This document shows positions 1 to 8,983 of a DNA stretch of 64,000 nt, in pieces. Origin of the DNA: Stieleria neptunia. Its GTDB lineage: Bacteria > Planctomycetota > Planctomycetia > Pirellulales > Pirellulaceae. The translations under genes were made by a program, and so were the position numbers. The notes under the pieces were generated by a model. The model was not told the DNA's origin, ran no database searches, and saw only the letters and a list, made by a program, of their open reading frames with translations. Position 1 is the first letter of the stretch. The number at the start of each line of letters is the position of its first letter. The stretch is from contig NZ_CP037423.1 of assembly GCF_007754155.1 (NCBI RefSeq), positions 2,418,001 through 2,482,000 on the forward strand. The letters are read 5' to 3'.

Positions 1-468
1 GAACTCGACGCCCGCGTGCCCCTGATCATCGCGCCGCCGGAGGGTGTTGCAGTGGATCAGACCGATGCGATCGTGGAACTGCTGGATCTGTACCCGACGA
101 TCACCGACCTTTGCGGTCTCGATGCACCGAGTGGGCTGGAGGGTGTCAGTCTTCGCCCGCTGATCGATGGCGAGGCGTCTAAGGTCAAACAAGCCGCCCT
201 GACTCAGCACCCCCGTCCGTCCTACTACGGCAAGTCGATGAAAGCGATGGGGCACAGCATTCGGACGCCGCGATTTCGATACACCGAATGGCGGTCCAGC
301 GAAGACGGATCACCGGCCGGCGGCGAGCTGGTCGCAGTGGAGTTATACGATCACGACGTGGATCCATCCGAATCGGTCAACCGTGCCGAAGACGGCGACT
401 ACCAGAGTTATCTTTCGGAGTTGCGAACGATCTTGAATTCGATGGCGGGGGAGCCGAGAGGACAGTGA
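1..468 (+). CDS. sulfatase, C-terminal part (cut by window edge)
   Basis: The frame is open from the first base, so only the last 155 residues of a longer gene are visible; the GTG at 16 is internal. The visible part has the C-terminal layout of arylsulfatase-type enzymes of the alkaline phosphatase superfamily: VELLDLYPTITDLCGL, then GVSLRPLIDG, an aromatic/arginine segment (RTPRFRYTEWR) and the tail ELYDHDVDPSESVNRAED, which resembles the tail of iduronate-2-sulfatase-like proteins. The catalytic formylglycine motif would lie upstream of the window. Its stop codon overlaps the start of the symporter gene by one base (TGATG), so the two are probably translationally coupled. Inferred role: removal of sulfate esters from a polysaccharide outside the cytoplasm. 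The family is well supported; the substrate is unknown. Confidence 0.85.
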   Translation, partial: ELDARVPLIIAPPEGVAVDQTDAIVELLDLYPTITDLCGLDAPSGLEGVSLRPLIDGEASKVKQAALTQHPRPSYYGKSMKAMGHSIRTPRFRYTEWRSSEDGSPAGGELVAVELYDHDVDPSESVNRAEDGDYQSYLSELRTILNSMAGEPRGQ

Positions 469-2063
469 TGATCGCAGCGACATTTTTTACGGGCATCGAC
501 TGGTTCGTGCTGGTCGTCTACTTCGTCGGCATCCTGGCGATCGGTTTGATCTTTTGGCGGCGCAACAAGTCGGCCGACGACTTCACAGCGGGCGGGCGAT
601 CGTTGCCGGGATGGCTGTGCGGCATGTCGATCTTCGCAACCTATCTGAGCAGCATCAGCTACCTCGCCTTGCCGGGCAAGGCGTTTGTGGACAATTGGAA
701 TGCGTTCGCGTTTTCACTCGCCCTGCCTCCGGCTGCCTGGATTGCGGTGCGATACTTTCTGCCGATGTACCGGGCGTCCGGCGAAGTCAGCGCGTATTCG
801 TTGTTAGAACATCGGTTCGGGTTGTGGGCCCGGCTGTTCGCCAGTTCGTTTTACCTGTTGTTCCAGGTCGCCCGCATCGGCGTCGTGATGTACTTGATGG
901 CCTTGCCGATGGCGATCCTGTTCGGCTGGGACATCCGCACGCTGATTCTGGTGACCGGGGTGATCGTGACGGCGTATTCCTTCATCGGCGGTATCACGGC
1001 GGTGATCTGGGCCGATGCGATCCAGGCCTTCGTGCTGTTGGGTGGCGCGTTGCTGGCGCTGGCGATCCTGTTGATGGGCATGCCCGAAGGCCCGGTGCAA
1101 GTGTTTGAAGTCGCTGCGTCGGAAGGCAAGTTCTCGTTGGGCAGTCGGTCGTTGACCGAGTGGGCCACACCGACTTTGTGGATCGTGTTGGCGTACGGAT
1201 TGTTTGAAAACCTGAAGAATTTCGGTATCGATCAAAGTTACGTCCAGCGTTACATCGCCTCCAGCAGCGATCGCGAAGCCGCCAAAAGTATCTGGTTGGG
1301 GGCGCTGTTGTACGTCCCCGTCAGCGGTTTGTTCTTGTTCATCGGAACGGCGTTGTATGCCCACTATCAGAATCATCCCGACGACATGGACGCGGTGCGA
1401 AACATCGTGGCGAGTCAAAAGCTGATGCAGGCCGGTGTCGATCCGGATTCCGCCGACTATCAGGTCCAATTGCAAACCACGGCGGACGGGTTGTCGCAAA
1501 CCGACCTGGGCGATCGCGTTTTTCCCCATTTCATTGCGGCGAATCTACCGGTCGGTGCGCGGGGGTTGCTGATCGCGGCCGTGTTCGCGGCGGCCATGAG
1601 TACGGTCTCGACGGGGCTCAATTCGTCGGCAACGTTGGTGATGAGTGACTTTTACAAGCGGCTGTGGCGGCCCGATTCCAGCGACCAGGCCAGCGTCCTC
1701 GTGTTGCGATCGGCGACGTTGGTTTGGGGCACGCTCGGGACGATCGTGGCGTTGATTTTGGTGCGGTTGACCAATAGTGTTTTGGACATTTGGTGGACAC
1801 TCTCGGGCGTGCTCGGCGCAGCGATCATCGGGCTGTTCTTACTGGGCACCACGTCACCGAGACTGCGGGAACGCCCCGCGATTTTCATCCTCGGTGTCGG
1901 TGTCGTCTTGATCGCTTGGATGACGTTTTCCAAAACGGCGTATTGGCCGGCGACGCTCAAGTCCATTGCCAGCCCGTTCCATCCATTCCTGGTCATCGTC
2001 TTCGGTCCCGCGGTGATGATGATGCTTGGTTTCTTGGTTTCACGTAGAAGAGCGGTGCAATGA
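468..2063 (+). CDS. sodium:solute symporter (SSS family)
   Basis: A 531-residue membrane protein with about 13 hydrophobic segments. The N-terminal half has the features of the SSS (SGLT/PutP) family: a first helix starting at residue 9, the loop RRNKSADDFTAGGRSLPGW (about 36-54), ATYLSSISYLALPG in helix 2, and the late FAAAMSTVSTGLNSSATL segment (about 375-392) that in this family contributes to the sodium site. It would carry a small solute into the cytoplasm with Na+. The start at 468 is chosen because it overlaps the upstream sulfatase stop and places helix 1 close to the N-terminus; an earlier ATG at 288 would add an arginine-rich segment read from another gene's frame. It lies between two sulfatase genes and overlaps the downstream one by 4 bases, so the solute is probably a sugar released by them. 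The SSS family also includes sialic acid carriers, but the substrate cannot be read from the sequence. Confidence 0.88.
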   Translation: MIAATFFTGIDWFVLVVYFVGILAIGLIFWRRNKSADDFTAGGRSLPGWLCGMSIFATYLSSISYLALPGKAFVDNWNAFAFSLALPPAAWIAVRYFLPMYRASGEVSAYSLLEHRFGLWARLFASSFYLLFQVARIGVVMYLMALPMAILFGWDIRTLILVTGVIVTAYSFIGGITAVIWADAIQAFVLLGGALLALAILLMGMPEGPVQVFEVAASEGKFSLGSRSLTEWATPTLWIVLAYGLFENLKNFGIDQSYVQRYIASSSDREAAKSIWLGALLYVPVSGLFLFIGTALYAHYQNHPDDMDAVRNIVASQKLMQAGVDPDSADYQVQLQTTADGLSQTDLGDRVFPHFIAANLPVGARGLLIAAVFAAAMSTVSTGLNSSATLVMSDFYKRLWRPDSSDQASVLVLRSATLVWGTLGTIVALILVRLTNSVLDIWWTLSGVLGAAIIGLFLLGTTSPRLRERPAIFILGVGVVLIAWMTFSKTAYWPATLKSIASPFHPFLVIVFGPAVMMMLGFLVSRRRAVQ

Positions 2064-3529
2064 TGCAAGGACGATGGAACAAGCCGGGGCAAGTGTTGCT
2101 GGTTCTGATGCTGTGGGTGGCGGGATCGGCGCGTTGTTTTGGCGACTCGGAAACTCGGACCAACATTCTGTTCATCCTGGCCGACGATCTGGCTTGGTCG
2201 GACCTGGCGTGCTATGGCCATCCCTGGCACCAGACACCCAACATCGATCGATTGGCCGCCCAAGGCATGCGGCTGAATCATGGCTATGCGTCGGCGCCGA
2301 TCTGCAGCGCGTCGCGGGCGAGTCTGATGACGGGCAAAACGACGGCCCGGCTGGGATTCGAGTTTGTCACGAAAGACCAACCGGGGTTTCAGAAGATCGA
2401 AGGGGCGACGTTGCTGCAAGCGCCACCGTTGACCTTGAATTTGCCGTTGCAGGAAACCACCATCGCCGAGCACTTGAGCGGACTCGGATACGAAACTGCG
2501 TTCTTCGGGAAATGGCATCTCAATCAGCATCACGGCGGTTATCTCGGCTGGAGTCCGACGCACGGTCCGGCGGCGCAGGGATTCGAAATTGCCGTCGAGG
2601 ACTTTGGTGCGCACCCGTATTCATGGAAGCGGTCTCCCGTGGCGAGCATCGAGCGAGAAGGTGAGTACGCATCCGATTCGATGGTCGACCAAGTCTGCGA
2701 CTACCTGGTCGAGAAACGCGAGCGGCCATTTTTCGCCATGGCATCGTCGTTTTATGTGCACACGCCCGTCAAAACACCGTGCAAGTGGCTGGTCGACCGC
2801 TTCGATCGAGTCATTCCGCAAGGCATCCCCAATCGTGACCGACGCGTCACCTACGCGGCGTTCTTGCAGACACTCGATCACCATGTCGGTCAAATGCTCG
2901 ATGCCTTGGACGCCTCGGGGCAAGCCGACGACACGTTGGTCGTATTCATGTCGGACAACGGCGGCCACCCCGAATACGTTTCCAACGCCCCTTTGCGCGG
3001 TTCGAAATGGAACTTGTACGAGGGTGGAATACGCGTGCCGATGATCGCCAGGTGGCCGGGCAGCATCGACGCGGGGACTCAGTCGGATGTGCCGGTGATC
3101 GGCTATGACTTGTTGCCGACGTTTGTGGATGTCGCCGGCGGTACGGCGGACCACGTCGACGGTGCATCGATTCGGGGCGTGCTCAAAGGGGAATCACAGC
3201 GGGCCGATCGCAGTCTGATCTGGCACTTTCCTTACTACCATCCCGAACGCGGGTACAAGGATGCGAAACAGACGATCGGAATCGACGATTTTCGTGTCAG
3301 TCAAACTCGGCCCCAATCCGCACTCCGCCGCGATCAATACAAACTGCTGTGGTTTGCCGAAGACGATCGCGTCGAGCTTTACGATTTAAAATCCGACCCC
3401 GGTGAGCAACACGATCTTTCCCAATCGTCTGCGGAGACAGCGGAAGCGCTGCGCCGCGAGTTGCAACGGAAACTGAAATCGATGAAGGCACGGATGGCGA
3501 CACGTCGCGGAAGAAAAGTGGCAGAATGA
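2060..3529 (+). CDS. secreted sulfatase (arylsulfatase A-like)
   Basis: A 489-residue protein starting with a signal peptide (hydrophobic core VLLVLMLWVAGSA, residues 12-24). The metal-site start NILFILADDLAWSDLACYG (35-53) and the sulfatase signature CSASRASLMTG (82-92) are present; Cys82 is the residue expected to be converted to formylglycine (pattern C-x-A-x-R). GKWHLN and the SDNGGHPEY segment are further conserved sulfatase blocks. The C-terminus has LYDLKSDPGEQHDLS, the usual end block. The gene overlaps the symporter by ATGA, which indicates one transcript. It hydrolyses a sulfate ester, probably on a glycan in the periplasm or outside the cell. An oddity is that the last codon and TGA lie inside a copy of the intergenic CAGAATGAT repeat. 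The family call is firm; the substrate is not known. Confidence 0.92.
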   Translation: MMQGRWNKPGQVLLVLMLWVAGSARCFGDSETRTNILFILADDLAWSDLACYGHPWHQTPNIDRLAAQGMRLNHGYASAPICSASRASLMTGKTTARLGFEFVTKDQPGFQKIEGATLLQAPPLTLNLPLQETTIAEHLSGLGYETAFFGKWHLNQHHGGYLGWSPTHGPAAQGFEIAVEDFGAHPYSWKRSPVASIEREGEYASDSMVDQVCDYLVEKRERPFFAMASSFYVHTPVKTPCKWLVDRFDRVIPQGIPNRDRRVTYAAFLQTLDHHVGQMLDALDASGQADDTLVVFMSDNGGHPEYVSNAPLRGSKWNLYEGGIRVPMIARWPGSIDAGTQSDVPVIGYDLLPTFVDVAGGTADHVDGASIRGVLKGESQRADRSLIWHFPYYHPERGYKDAKQTIGIDDFRVSQTRPQSALRRDQYKLLWFAEDDRVELYDLKSDPGEQHDLSQSSAETAEALRRELQRKLKSMKARMATRRGRKVAE

Positions 3530-3752
3530 TACGGGGCAGAATCATGGCCATACCCCGATCACACTGTCATCCATCATTCTGCCCACCCCATCATTCCGCA
3601 CTCCATCATTCCCCACCCCATCATTCTGCCCCCCATCATTCTGCCTTCCCTCCGATCCCTCCCACCGATCCTTCCCATCGTTTTGCCCCCATCGTTTTGC
3701 CCCCCCTCCCTCCCATCCTCCCGCCTTCCATCGTTCTGCCACTCTCCCCACG
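3519..3752. repeat. degenerate CCATCATTCTGCC repeat array, pyrimidine-rich
   Basis: The stretch between the sulfatase and the next gene holds about eight copies of CCATC-(A/G)TT-(C/T)TGCC on the + strand (3570-3740), separated by C-rich spacers. Two copies in the opposite orientation (GGCAGAATGAT at 3520 and GGGCAGAATCATGG near 3534) lie at the sulfatase stop. The + strand of the array has almost no guanine. The opposed copies could pair into a stem after the sulfatase stop, or the tract could form unusual DNA structure; both are inference. Confidence 0.8.
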
Positions 3753-3760
3753 ACAAAACC

Positions 3761-6742
3761 ATGAATCGCCACACCCCTCCTTTACTGCTTCTCGGACTTG
3801 CCCTCGTCACCGGTTCGCTACACGCTGCCGACCCGGATTGGAAGCTTCAACCGCTAAAGTACAACCACCCCGGATTGGAAGTCGATCTCGGAGTCGGACT
3901 CTGGGCCTGGCCGATGCCGATGGATTATGACGGCGACGGCGACATCGACTTGTTGGTCGCCTGTCCGGACAAACCGTCCGGCGGCGTTTATTACTTTGAG
4001 AATCCGACGCAAGATCCGACGATCAAAATGCCGGTCTTCAAACCCGGCGTTCGGCTCGGCAAAGCCGGGCACAATCTGCAGGTCAGTTACGTCGATGGGC
4101 AGCCGCGGATTTTGCAACCGGGCAGCGAATTCCCACGCGACGCATCGACCGGATCGTTCAACTTTGAAAAGCCCGAAAAGATCTATCCCAAGTCCAACGT
4201 GCATGCCAATCGGGTGCGCGGCAACATGTGGCGTTACGTCGATTTTGATGGCGATGGCGATCAAGACTTAGCCGTCGGCACCGGAGACTGGACCGATTAC
4301 GGCTGGGACCACGCCTACGACGCAGCGGGGCGATGGAGAAACGGTCCGCTACACGGGAACGTCTACATCATCCTCAACGAAGGTTCGGATGAACAACCGA
4401 GCTATTCTTCGACTCCCCAGCGACTGACCGCGGCCGGTGGCGACATCGATGTCTACGGTTGGCCGTCGCCAAACTTCGCCGACTTTGACGGCGACGGGGA
4501 CTTGGATCTGTTGTGCGGCGAGTTCTTGGACGGGTTCACGTACTTTGAAAACATCGGATCTCGAACCGGTCCGATCTACGCCGCCGGCGTCAAGCTGGAC
4601 GACAATCTGGGCGATCCGTTGGTGATGCATCTGCAGATGATCACCCCCACGGCCATGGACTGGGACGGCGATGGCGACATCGACTTGATCGTCGGTGACG
4701 AAGACGGTCGCGTCGCGTTGGTCGAGAACACGGGAACGCTGCGAGAGCGTCGACCGGTCTTCCTCGCGCCTCGCTACTTCCGACAGGAGGCCGACACGCT
4801 GAAATTCGGTGCGCTCGCCACGCCCTATGCCTATGATTGGGACGGCGATGGTGACGAAGACATTTTGTGTGGGAATACCGCGGGAAACATCGCCTATTTC
4901 GAAAACTTGGGCGCCGGCAGCAACGGATCGCCGAAGTGGTCGGCACCCTCGTTGGTGGAAGTGCAGTCGGCCGATGGGCGGACCAGCGCGCCGTTTCGTG
5001 TGATGGCCGGCCCCAGTGGTTCGATCCAGGGACCCTGTGAAGCAAAATGGGGATACACGACGCTTTCGGTGGCCGACGTGGACGACGATGGAGATCCCGA
5101 CATCGTCTACAACTCCATCTTGTCCCGCGTCCAGTGGCTGCGAAACGACGGTGGCGTGATGGTCGAAGCGGAGACCGCGGGAACGCCCTCGGAGGCACCG
5201 CCGGCGTGGTACTGGTGGCAAACCAAGAGTCAATCGGCGCTGACCCAGTGGCGGACCACACCGTTGGTTGTCGATTTTGATGCCGACGAGAAACTGGACT
5301 TGGTGATGCTGGACCAAGAAGGCTATTTGACGCTGCGATCCGATGCCGGCGAAGCACAACGCGTGTTTGTCGATGAACGGTTGCAACCGATTCAATTGAA
5401 CCAGAGATCATGCGGCGGATCGGGTCGCTATAAACTTGACGTGGTCGATTGGGACGGCGACAAACGGTTGGATGTGTTGGTCAATTCCGAGAACGCAATC
5501 TGGTACCGCAACTGTAAAACCGTCGACGGCAAGATCGTCTTGAAGCGGATCGGCAATCTGGCCCGTCGCAACGTCGCCGGGCACACCTCCAGTCCATCGG
5601 CATGCGATCTCGACCGCGACGGCAAGCCCGACTTGATGGTCGGTGCGGAAAACGGACGGATCTATTACATCGCCCATGACGACTGCATCCACTATTCTGA
5701 CGAGCAAACCGCCGCCGATATCGTTGACGAGGCCGAGGTGCCACGCATGCCCGGGTTGGTGAGCGAAGAGTTTATCTACAACAAACTGCCGACCAAACAA
5801 TGCCACGCATCGACGATCTGTCAGACCAGTCGAGGATTGGTTGCGGCCTGGTTCGGTGGAACGAAAGAGAAGCACAAGGACGTCGGGATCTGGACCAGCT
5901 ATCACGACGGAAGCCGCTGGTCGTCGCCCTCGCAAGTCGCGACGGGTGTTCAGCATGATGGTTTGCGTCATCCATGTTGGAACCCGGTGCTGTTTCAACC
6001 GCCCGGTGATGCCCCGACGCTATTGTTTTTCAAAGTCGGCCCCGACCCGCAGAGCTGGTGGGGCGAGATGATGGTCAGCTATGACCGCGGGCGTACCTTC
6101 CGCGACCGGGTCCGATTGCCGGAGGGCATCGACGGCCCGGTGCGGTGCAAGCCGATTTTGACCGATGACGGGCGTCTGCTGTGTGGGTCATCGACCGAAT
6201 ACGACGGCTGGCGAGTGCATTTCGAGAAAGTCGATCTTCTCGGTGGTCAGCCCGCGGGGACGTGGGATCGTATCGGACCGATCAACGACGCGTCCAAATT
6301 TAACGCGATTCAGCCGACCCTGCTGCAACACGCCGACGGCACGCTTCAAGCGTTGTGTCGAAGCAAAGAAGGGGTGATCGTCAGCACCCGCTCGAGCGAC
6401 GGCGGAAACACTTGGTCGGCATTAAAAGGCATCGATCTGCCGAATCCCAATTCGGGCATCGAAGTCGTTTCGTTGGCCGACGGTCGTCACTTGCTGATCT
6501 ACAACCACCTGGGCAGCGGAAGCACGGGTTGGGGGCGGCGTGGAATGTTGAACCTGGCCATGTCCGAAGACGGGGAACATTGGACGCGCGTCGGGACGTT
6601 GGAACAGGAAAAGGGCGCGGAGTTCAGTTACCCGGCGATCATCCAAACCGACGACGGCATGGTCCACGCGACCTACACCTGGAAGCGACAAAAGGTCAAG
6701 CACGTCGTGATCGATCCGAGCAAGTTGGTCGAGGAGAAGTGA
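3761..6742 (+). CDS. secreted FG-GAP/VCBS repeat protein with C-terminal sialidase-like domain
   Basis: A 993-residue protein with a signal peptide (LLLLGLALVTGSLHA, residues 8-22). Residues 40-660 carry nine Asp-rich calcium-binding repeats of the FG-GAP/VCBS type (DYDGDGDIDLLVA, DFDGDGDQDLAVG, DFDGDGDLDLL, DWDGDGDIDLIVG, DWDGDGDEDIL, DVDDDGDPDIV, DFDADEKLDLV, DWDGDKRLDVL, DLDRDGKPDLMVG), which fold as a beta-propeller. From about residue 668 the sequence changes to a sialidase-like propeller: RGLVAAWFGGTKE, two Asp-box-like motifs (SYDRGRTF and SSDGGNTW), and repeated W-containing blades. The ATG at 3761 is preferred over an in-frame ATG at 3683 because it starts the signal peptide directly. 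The gene follows two sulfatases and a sodium symporter on the same strand, so a role in binding or trimming a sulfated, possibly sialylated glycan is plausible. Sialidase activity is inferred from fold motifs only. Confidence 0.82.
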   Translation: MNRHTPPLLLLGLALVTGSLHAADPDWKLQPLKYNHPGLEVDLGVGLWAWPMPMDYDGDGDIDLLVACPDKPSGGVYYFENPTQDPTIKMPVFKPGVRLGKAGHNLQVSYVDGQPRILQPGSEFPRDASTGSFNFEKPEKIYPKSNVHANRVRGNMWRYVDFDGDGDQDLAVGTGDWTDYGWDHAYDAAGRWRNGPLHGNVYIILNEGSDEQPSYSSTPQRLTAAGGDIDVYGWPSPNFADFDGDGDLDLLCGEFLDGFTYFENIGSRTGPIYAAGVKLDDNLGDPLVMHLQMITPTAMDWDGDGDIDLIVGDEDGRVALVENTGTLRERRPVFLAPRYFRQEADTLKFGALATPYAYDWDGDGDEDILCGNTAGNIAYFENLGAGSNGSPKWSAPSLVEVQSADGRTSAPFRVMAGPSGSIQGPCEAKWGYTTLSVADVDDDGDPDIVYNSILSRVQWLRNDGGVMVEAETAGTPSEAPPAWYWWQTKSQSALTQWRTTPLVVDFDADEKLDLVMLDQEGYLTLRSDAGEAQRVFVDERLQPIQLNQRSCGGSGRYKLDVVDWDGDKRLDVLVNSENAIWYRNCKTVDGKIVLKRIGNLARRNVAGHTSSPSACDLDRDGKPDLMVGAENGRIYYIAHDDCIHYSDEQTAADIVDEAEVPRMPGLVSEEFIYNKLPTKQCHASTICQTSRGLVAAWFGGTKEKHKDVGIWTSYHDGSRWSSPSQVATGVQHDGLRHPCWNPVLFQPPGDAPTLLFFKVGPDPQSWWGEMMVSYDRGRTFRDRVRLPEGIDGPVRCKPILTDDGRLLCGSSTEYDGWRVHFEKVDLLGGQPAGTWDRIGPINDASKFNAIQPTLLQHADGTLQALCRSKEGVIVSTRSSDGGNTWSALKGIDLPNPNSGIEVVSLADGRHLLIYNHLGSGSTGWGRRGMLNLAMSEDGEHWTRVGTLEQEKGAEFSYPAIIQTDDGMVHATYTWKRQKVKHVVIDPSKLVEEK

Positions 6743-6790
6743 TGCCCGGACGGGAGTAGCGAGTAGGGCATGCTGTGCATGCCAACGGGC

Positions 6791-8644
6791 TCACTTCACC
6801 GGCTCCAACGTGATCCGGTTCAAACGCATCAATTCGTTGCCCGGGCACTCGGCGACTTCGGCGACCAGTTCAACGCGGCCTTGTTCCAGATGCAGCACGC
6901 CGGCCGCGTGGCTTTCGAATTGGTCGGCGGTGGCGCTGGCCACGACGACGTGGCGGGTGACGTCATCGCCGCTTCGCAAGATCAAGGTGCCGCCGGCGTC
7001 CAGGGGACGGCATCCGTAGATCAGTCGCACGCGGTAGGATCCGGCGCGATCGACGTCCAGTTTCCAACTCGCTTGTTCACCGGGTGCTTTCCAGCCCTGG
7101 ATCGTGTCCCAGTCGTAACCGTCAAAGACGTACTCGATGTGTTTGCCGGTCCAGGTCGCCCAACTCGGTTCGATGTCGACGGGCACGTCACCGACCGGGA
7201 CAGGAACCGGAGTGTAAGCTTGGCCCTCGGTGACGTCGTTGAACCAGCGGACGAATTCGGTTCGTAACCGGTCCACGTGGGCGGGGTGCTGTGGGGCGAC
7301 GTTTTTCTTTTCACCCGGATCGGCGTGCAGATCGAACAATTTCCAATTTGATTTTGACGCGGTCGCCGTGTTTCCGACTTGGCACAACAATTTCCATCGG
7401 TCGTCGCTGATCGACCAACGTTTTTCGTCGTTGGGTTGGTAGCGATCCCAGGTGTGGTAGACGTAGCGATGATGTGTCTTGTCGTTTCCACTGGTCAACA
7501 ATGGAACCAGACTCTTGCCGTCGATCGTTCGGACTTGCGGGACGTCGACTCCGGCCAGTTCACAAAACGTCGGCAGCCAGTCGACGTGTGAGGTCTGGGC
7601 TTGAACTTTCTGGCCCGGCTTGATGCGGTTCGGCCAGCGCACAAAACAGGGCGCCCGGACTCCGCCTTCGTAGACACCCGCCTTGTTTCCGTTCATCCCG
7701 CCTTTCCAAAATTTGCTGACCCCGCCGTTGTCGCTGGTGAATACGACCAGCGTGTTTTCCGCGGCGCCGAACCGTTCGATCACGTCCAGCAAGCGTCCGA
7801 TGTTTTGGTCCACCCGGTCGATCAATCCGTAGATCCGTGCTTCGCGGATGGGAAGGCCGCGATCGAGATACTTTTTGAGCGTCTTGTCGCCTTCGGGTTG
7901 TGCATAGTGCGACGTGTCCAGCAAGAACGGTGAATGGGGCGCGTTGAACATCAGCGCACAAAAGAACGGTCCGTCATGCGATTCAACGGCGTGTTGAATG
8001 AAGTCGATGGAGGCATCGGTAAAGACATCGCTGACGTAACCGCGTGCTTCGACCGGTCGTCCGTTGTGATAGACCTGGTTCGGAAATTGGTAGCGTTCGA
8101 TGTGCCCGTGATAGTGTCCAAAGAATTCGTCAAAGCCACGCTCTTGAGGCTGATAACCGGGGTATTTTCCCAGGTGCCATTTACCGAACAGACCGGTTCG
8201 ATAGCCGGCTTGCTGGAGCAGTTGGGCGACGGTGATTTCGCCCAGGCCTATCGAATCGCCGCCGAAACGCGTGTTGTACAAACCGGTTCGCAGGTAGTAG
8301 CGTCCGGTCATCAACCCGGCGCGTGTCGGGGCGCAAACCGGCGCCGCATAATAGCGATCCAGCTGGATGCCCTGGTCGGCGATCGCGTTCATGTTCGGCG
8401 TGTCGATGTGCGGATTCCCGGTCGCACCGGTATCCCAGTAGCCTTGGTCGTCGGTCATGACGAACACGATGTTGGGCCGTGGCGGCGACTCGGCGTTCAC
8501 GACGGGTGTGCCGAGGGTTTGCGTCAACAGGCCTGCAACGGCAAGTCCGACGAGTGTTGCGATTTGAGGTCGCAATCGACTTGGGAGTGGTAGTCGGCAA
8601 CGGGCCTGTGCCGAGGCGAGAAATTGAAACATCTTGAACCCCAT
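6791..8644 (-). CDS. secreted sulfatase with C-terminal beta-rich domain
   Basis: A 617-residue sulfatase. The N-terminus (LVGLAVAGLLTQTLGTPVVNA, residues 31-51) is a signal peptide after a basic stretch. NIVFVMTDDQGYWDTGATGNP (58-78) supplies metal ligands, and CAPTRAGLMTG (104-114) is the sulfatase signature with Cys104 as formylglycine precursor. GLFGKWHLG, VFTSDNGG and LFDLHADPGEKKNVA are further family blocks. After the catalytic domain there is an extra region of about 130 residues (about 485-617) ending in ELVAEVAECPGNELMRL, which looks beta-rich and may be a sugar-binding module. It lies tail to tail with the FG-GAP/sialidase gene and downstream of a PQQ-propeller gene on the same strand. 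It would cleave sulfate esters outside the cytoplasm. Confidence 0.92.
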   Translation of the reverse strand: MGFKMFQFLASAQARCRLPLPSRLRPQIATLVGLAVAGLLTQTLGTPVVNAESPPRPNIVFVMTDDQGYWDTGATGNPHIDTPNMNAIADQGIQLDRYYAAPVCAPTRAGLMTGRYYLRTGLYNTRFGGDSIGLGEITVAQLLQQAGYRTGLFGKWHLGKYPGYQPQERGFDEFFGHYHGHIERYQFPNQVYHNGRPVEARGYVSDVFTDASIDFIQHAVESHDGPFFCALMFNAPHSPFLLDTSHYAQPEGDKTLKKYLDRGLPIREARIYGLIDRVDQNIGRLLDVIERFGAAENTLVVFTSDNGGVSKFWKGGMNGNKAGVYEGGVRAPCFVRWPNRIKPGQKVQAQTSHVDWLPTFCELAGVDVPQVRTIDGKSLVPLLTSGNDKTHHRYVYHTWDRYQPNDEKRWSISDDRWKLLCQVGNTATASKSNWKLFDLHADPGEKKNVAPQHPAHVDRLRTEFVRWFNDVTEGQAYTPVPVPVGDVPVDIEPSWATWTGKHIEYVFDGYDWDTIQGWKAPGEQASWKLDVDRAGSYRVRLIYGCRPLDAGGTLILRSGDDVTRHVVVASATADQFESHAAGVLHLEQGRVELVAEVAECPGNELMRLNRITLEPVK

Positions 8645-8983
8645 TCAGCCCCGGTGTCGGCCACTGGAGCGCGCAAGTGAAGTGATCGAAAGTCGCTCCG
8701 GTCGCTGGTACCTTCGCGTCCAAGCGGCTTCTGTTCGAGCTGGCGGTTGGTCCAACCTCTGGACTGATGGGTCCCGCGATCGATAGGACCAATAAGACAG
8801 ATGAGACCCATACGTCCTATGTGTCCAATTGGTCCCATTGCACGATCGTTGACCCGGCGGGAAAGCATCACGCAACACCGCGGGCGCTCCGGTTCCATCG
8901 ACCGGAGCGGCAACATTCAGGTGGCCATCTCCAGCAGGTAACCGAACCGCGTGATTGACCGGCTTTGTTGTCGCAGTTGGCGG
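8645..8983. other. intergenic region with a GGGACC/GGTCC-type palindrome
   Basis: There is no gene in this 339-base stretch. Positions 8784-8840 hold a degenerate copy of a palindromic repeat also found at 23021-23074 and 29466-29521 (blocks such as GGACCAAT, GTCCTATGTGTCC and GGTCCCATTG). The rest shows no recognisable feature. Both flanking genes are on the - strand, so the repeat lies in or just before the sulfatase leader. Confidence 0.6.

Noticed and set aside
804..1529. Long - strand frame inside the symporter gene
   Set aside because: It is an antisense shadow of a GC-rich coding region; the + strand protein is clearly a symporter.
3526..3930. His/Pro/Ser-rich frame after the sulfatase
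   Set aside because: It translates the CCATCATTCTGCC array and has no ribosome-binding site.
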